Positions 60,691 through 64,000 of a stretch of 64,000 bases of DNA are shown piece after piece. The notes below the pieces were generated by a model that did no database searches, was not told the origin of the DNA, and saw only the letters and a list, made by a program, of their open reading frames with translations. The stretch is taken from assembly GCF_003259375.1 (NCBI RefSeq), contig NZ_QLLN01000003.1, positions 548,955 through 612,954 of the forward strand, in the 5' to 3' direction. Position 1 is the first letter of the stretch, and each line of letters starts with the position of its first letter. This DNA is from Arenibacter echinorum. GTDB taxonomy: Bacteria; Bacteroidota; Bacteroidia; Flavobacteriales; Flavobacteriaceae. The position numbers and the translations under genes were made by a program.

Positions 60691-62919
60691 ATGTCAACAT
60701 CATCAATAACATTCAACAGACGGGCATTCATTAGGACATCATCCCTAGCTAGTGGTGGACTCCTCATTGGCTTTAATCTTTTTACGGCCTGTAAACCTAA
60801 AGTGCAACCCCCTGTAGATATTTCCCAGTTAAATTTTAATGATTTCAATGCCTTTATTAAAATTGCAGATAATGGTGCGGTAACCCTTTTCTCACCCAAT
60901 CCTGAAATAGGGCAGGGTGTTAAAACAGCCATGCCTATGTTGATTGCCGAAGAATTGGACGTGGCATGGAAAAATGTTTATGTGCAGCAGGGAATTTTGG
61001 ATACTGAGAATTATACCAGACAGCTAGCCGGGGGGAGTCAGTCCATCCGTTTGGGCTGGGAGCCTTTGCGACAAACTGGGGCTACGGCCCGACAAATGCT
61101 GGTTAATGCAGCTGCAGCCAAATGGGGTGTAGATCCATCTGAATGTACTACCTCGGAAGGGGTAATCACCAATGCCAAAGGAGAAACTTTGGGCTATGGC
61201 GATGTGGTTAGGGAAGCAGCAGCCTTGGAGGTGCCGGAAAACGTAACTCTCAAAGAACCCAAGAATTTTAAAGTTATCGGGACCGATGCGCCCAATGTTG
61301 ATATTGATAAAATAATAACTGGAAAACCACTTTTCGGTCTGGATTATAAGGTTGAGGGAATGGTATACGCCAGTGTTTTACGCCCTCCCGCCTTTGGTAA
61401 AATATTGGATTCTTATGACGATACCAAAGCCAAGGCCATGCCGGGTGTTTTGGATGTAATCAGAATAGGGGAGAAGGCCAAGGAACTTTCAAAAGAAGGG
61501 GTAGGCAACTGGACCGTGGCCATGGGTAAAAGCGATAAAGTGGTGGTCATTGCCAAAACAACTTGGGAAGCCCTAAAGGCAAAAGAAGCCCTCTCCGCTA
61601 CTTGGGTAGATGACAGCACTTTGGAAAGCACAGAATTTCAGGATAAGCAATTACTCGGACTTTTGGATGGAAAAGAGTTCCAGACACTAAGAAAGGACGG
61701 GGATATAATTAAAGCATTTTCCCAGGCCGATAAAATTTTGGAGCGCACCTATGAGTCGCCCTTTCTGCCACATAACTGCATGGAGCCTATGAATTTTTTC
61801 GCCAATATTACCGACGAAAAAATCCATTTGGTCGGACCTGTACAGACCCCCGAATTCGCTGCCACTGCGGTAGCGGGTATGTTGGGTAGGGACGTAAAGG
61901 ACGTTCATTTGGAAATGACCCGCATGGGAGGAGGTTTTGGAAGGCGACTTTACGGGGATTTTGTATACGAAGTTGCTGAAATTGCCGATGCTATAAAAAA
62001 ACCGGTGAAGCTGGTATTTTCCAGAGAGGACGATATGACGGCCGGTACCTATAGACCGGCAATAAAATATAGAATCAAAGCCTCCATAAAGAATGGTCAA
62101 GTAACCGGCTATCAATTAAAAGAAGCTGCCATTGGAGGCAACATGTATGGATTGATACCTAATTTCTTCCCTGCCGGGGCAATAGAAAACTATCAAGTGG
62201 ATGTGGCCAACTATCAAAGTAATATTACCACAGGGGCTTGGAGAGCTCCCTATACCAATTTCTTGGCCTTTGCCGAACAAAGCTTCTTTGATGAACTGGC
62301 AGAGACCATGGAAGTAGATCGCATACAATTACGCCTTGATCTATTGGAAAAAGTTAAGGGAACTACGGATGAGCGCATCCAGTATTCCCCGGAGCGCATG
62401 CAAAATGTTATTAAAGTGGCCGTAGACAAATCCGGATGGGGTAAAAAGCGTGATGGAGTATTTCAAGGATTTGCCGCTTATTATTGCCACAATTCCCATG
62501 TTGCTGAGGTGGCCGATGTTGAGATTGAAAATGGAATGCCTGTCGTAAAAAAAGTTACCTGTGTAGTGGATTGCGGAATTGTAGTGAATCCTTTGGGCGC
62601 CAAAAACCAAATAGAAGGTGGTGTTATAGATGGAGTGGGCCATGCCATGTACGGTGATTTTACCTTTATGGATGGACAACCTCAATCGCAGAACTATGAT
62701 AAATACCGATTGATCCGGATGGGGGAAATTCCAGTAGTGGAATCCCACCTGATACAAAATGACCTGGCACCAACGGGATTGGGCGAACCCACATTGCCTC
62801 CCGCGGGAGCAGCAGTGGCAAACGCTTTAAAAGCCGCTACTGGAAATAGATTTACCCAACAGCCATTTTCAAAATACCCAGAACTAATGCAAGTCCCAAC
62901 AAAGGCTATTATAGGATAA
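60691..62919 (+). CDS. Molybdopterin-binding subunit, Tat-exported (IorB-like)
   Basis: A 742-aa large subunit of the isoquinoline 1-oxidoreductase type. The N-terminus has a Tat signal (NRRAFIRTSSLASGGLLIG) and then a Cys (LFTACKP) that could be a lipobox. Molybdopterin contacts are in GGGFGRRL, and the catalytic Glu lies in the GLGEPTLPPAGA motif at about residue 705. Substrates of the family are N-heterocycles or aldehydes; this one cannot be named. No FAD subunit and no cytochrome gene are seen before the end of the window. Probably a periplasmic hydroxylase. Confidence 0.92.
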   Translation: MSTSSITFNRRAFIRTSSLASGGLLIGFNLFTACKPKVQPPVDISQLNFNDFNAFIKIADNGAVTLFSPNPEIGQGVKTAMPMLIAEELDVAWKNVYVQQGILDTENYTRQLAGGSQSIRLGWEPLRQTGATARQMLVNAAAAKWGVDPSECTTSEGVITNAKGETLGYGDVVREAAALEVPENVTLKEPKNFKVIGTDAPNVDIDKIITGKPLFGLDYKVEGMVYASVLRPPAFGKILDSYDDTKAKAMPGVLDVIRIGEKAKELSKEGVGNWTVAMGKSDKVVVIAKTTWEALKAKEALSATWVDDSTLESTEFQDKQLLGLLDGKEFQTLRKDGDIIKAFSQADKILERTYESPFLPHNCMEPMNFFANITDEKIHLVGPVQTPEFAATAVAGMLGRDVKDVHLEMTRMGGGFGRRLYGDFVYEVAEIADAIKKPVKLVFSREDDMTAGTYRPAIKYRIKASIKNGQVTGYQLKEAAIGGNMYGLIPNFFPAGAIENYQVDVANYQSNITTGAWRAPYTNFLAFAEQSFFDELAETMEVDRIQLRLDLLEKVKGTTDERIQYSPERMQNVIKVAVDKSGWGKKRDGVFQGFAAYYCHNSHVAEVADVEIENGMPVVKKVTCVVDCGIVVNPLGAKNQIEGGVIDGVGHAMYGDFTFMDGQPQSQNYDKYRLIRMGEIPVVESHLIQNDLAPTGLGEPTLPPAGAAVANALKAATGNRFTQQPFSKYPELMQVPTKAIIG

Positions 62920-62920
62920 T

Positions 62921-63175
62921 ATGACCATACTATTATTTGGCGTAACAAAAGATATCATAGGCTGTGCTACATTGTCCATGCCCAGCTCCAGCGAATTTGG
63001 ATCGAAAAAATCCAAGACCGTTAAGGAGCTTAAGGAGTATTTGGGCAAAATGTACCCTGAACTCAAAAAATTATCATCTTTGGCTGTCGCTGTGAACAAT
63101 TCTTATGCTAATGATGATACCATAATCGATAATTTTGATGAAATTGCACTAATTCCACCAGTAAGCGGGGGATAA
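62921..63175 (+). CDS. moaD: Molybdopterin synthase sulfur carrier subunit MoaD
   Basis: An 84-aa ubiquitin-fold protein that ends in the required Gly-Gly (PPVSGG), which is thiocarboxylated to deliver sulfur to precursor Z. It starts one base after the large-subunit stop, so it is translationally coupled. MoaD belongs to cofactor synthesis for the enzyme just upstream. It opens with a normal MTILLFG beta-strand. Confidence 0.92.
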   Translation: MTILLFGVTKDIIGCATLSMPSSSEFGSKKSKTVKELKEYLGKMYPELKKLSSLAVAVNNSYANDDTIIDNFDEIALIPPVSGG

Positions 63176-63194
63176 GTAAAAAACAAGAGGATTA

Positions 63195-64000
63195 ATGCTG
63201 ATAGACAATCACAATAGGAAAATAAATTATCTACGGTTGGCGGTTACCGATCGCTGTAACCTGCGCTGCAACTATTGTATGCCTTCGGAAGGGATAAATT
63301 TTGCAGAAAAAGACTCCCTTTTTACCATAGAGGAACTCTGTAAATTGAGCGAAATTATGGTAGGCCAGGGGATAGACAAGATAAGGATTACCGGCGGGGA
63401 ACCTTTTGTTAGAAAGGACCTAATGGTATTATTGCGCAAACTTTCGACTTTAGAAGGCTTGAACGATATTTCCATTACCACCAATGCCACTTTGATAGGC
63501 CCCTATATTCAAGAATTAAAAACCTTGGGCATCAAAAACATCAATGTAAGTTTGGATGCCATTGACAAAAACACCTTTGAACGGATCACGAGACGTAATC
63601 AATATGATACCGTATATAACAATCTAATACGATTGATAGCGGAAGGTTTCAACGTCCGTGTCAATTTTATTGCCCTCGAGAATCAGAATACCCAAGATAT
63701 AATACCCATACTCGAGGTCATGAAGCATTACCCTGTTTCCGTACGATTTTTGGAGGAAATGCCATTCAACGGCGGCTCTAAATCCTTTAATACCATAACT
63801 TGGGATTACAAAAAAATACTGGACCATATCCAATCGGAATATTCTGAAATAACAAAGCTGGAATCTCCCAAGACCTCTACCTCCATAAATTATAAGATTA
63901 AAGGTCACAAAGGAACTTTTGGACTTATTCCCTCCTTTACCCGAACCTTTTGCGGAAGTTGTAATCGACTAAGGATATCGGCCACGGGCGATGTAATCAC
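63195..64000 (+). CDS. moaA: GTP 3',8-cyclase MoaA (partial, cut by the window end)
   Basis: The radical SAM enzyme for the first step of molybdopterin synthesis, from GTP. The N-terminal [4Fe-4S] motif is CNLRCNYC (near residue 20), followed by the TGGEPF motif, SLDA and the substrate-binding EEMPF. The second cluster of MoaA shows at the end as FCGSCNRLRIS. The frame is open to the last base, so about 50-60 residues are missing. It starts 19 bases after moaD, which completes a cluster of hydroxylase plus cofactor genes. Confidence 0.95.
   Translation, partial: MLIDNHNRKINYLRLAVTDRCNLRCNYCMPSEGINFAEKDSLFTIEELCKLSEIMVGQGIDKIRITGGEPFVRKDLMVLLRKLSTLEGLNDISITTNATLIGPYIQELKTLGIKNINVSLDAIDKNTFERITRRNQYDTVYNNLIRLIAEGFNVRVNFIALENQNTQDIIPILEVMKHYPVSVRFLEEMPFNGGSKSFNTITWDYKKILDHIQSEYSEITKLESPKTSTSINYKIKGHKGTFGLIPSFTRTFCGSCNRLRISATGDVI

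Overview
The window is a low-GC, gene-dense chromosomal segment from a member of the Bacteroidota, almost certainly family Flavobacteriaceae. The placement rests on gene content: PorX (type IX secretion regulator), the fused LpxC/FabZ, a short primary sigma factor lacking region 1.1, HisB fused to histidinol phosphatase, many lipoproteins, CarboxypepD_reg/TonB-plug proteins, and promoters of the Bacteroidota type (TTG/TTTG, about 19-20 nt, TAnnTTTG). The genus cannot be fixed from the sequence; a Maribacter/Zobellia/Arenibacter-like marine flavobacterium is a reasonable guess. No rRNA, tRNA, CRISPR array, IS element or prophage was seen.

Layout. 1-3.1 kb (minus strand): a membrane protein, a 62-aa lipoprotein-like peptide with a C-terminal repeat, tsaE and porX. 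3.1-10.1 kb (plus): an HD phosphohydrolase, then the lipid A cluster lpxD - lpxC/fabZ - lpxA - efp - second lpxD-like gene - sucD. 10.3-14.1 kb: fabG, a large membrane VWA protein and a prohibitin. 14.1-22.1 kb: a complete his operon (hisG - GNAT - hisD - hisC - hisB - hisH - hisA - hisF - hisIE), preceded by a textbook transcription attenuator: an 18-aa leader peptide with four consecutive His codons, competing RNA arms and a strong terminator.

22.2-39.3 kb: a GH109-type oxidoreductase fold enzyme, a DUF1853 protein, a VWA/AAA+ ATPase pair, truA, corA, cysM-cysE, DUF2461, a thioesterase, an M19 dipeptidase, a hybrid histidine kinase that has lost its phospho-acceptor histidine, and a membrane protein with HEAT-like repeats. 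39.6-39.9 kb carries two tandem, related microproteins (32 and 33 aa), closed by a 21-bp terminator shared with the convergent rpoD. 41-46.3 kb: DUF6155, an SF2 helicase, a glycosyltransferase, menB and a one-domain DEAD-like protein; a 67-bp terminator plus mini-ORF element is repeated downstream of the last two.

46.9-54.6 kb is a looser, more accessory stretch: plug-domain and carboxypeptidase-regulatory proteins, a 745-bp sparse region, a GNAT, an FRG-domain protein, and a cell-envelope cluster (3D-domain protein, amidase, M14 carboxypeptidase, small membrane protein). 54.9-59 kb: a diesterase/alkaline phosphatase fusion, an OmpA-family lipoprotein and a VWA lipoprotein. 59.2-64 kb: a sugar-phosphate isomerase/deaminase and a molybdenum hydroxylase cluster (2Fe-2S subunit, Tat-exported Mo subunit, moaD, moaA); moaA runs off the end of the window.

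The best candidates for something under-described are the his attenuator, the twin microproteins, the pseudo-histidine kinase with its membrane neighbour, and the duplicated terminator/mini-ORF element.
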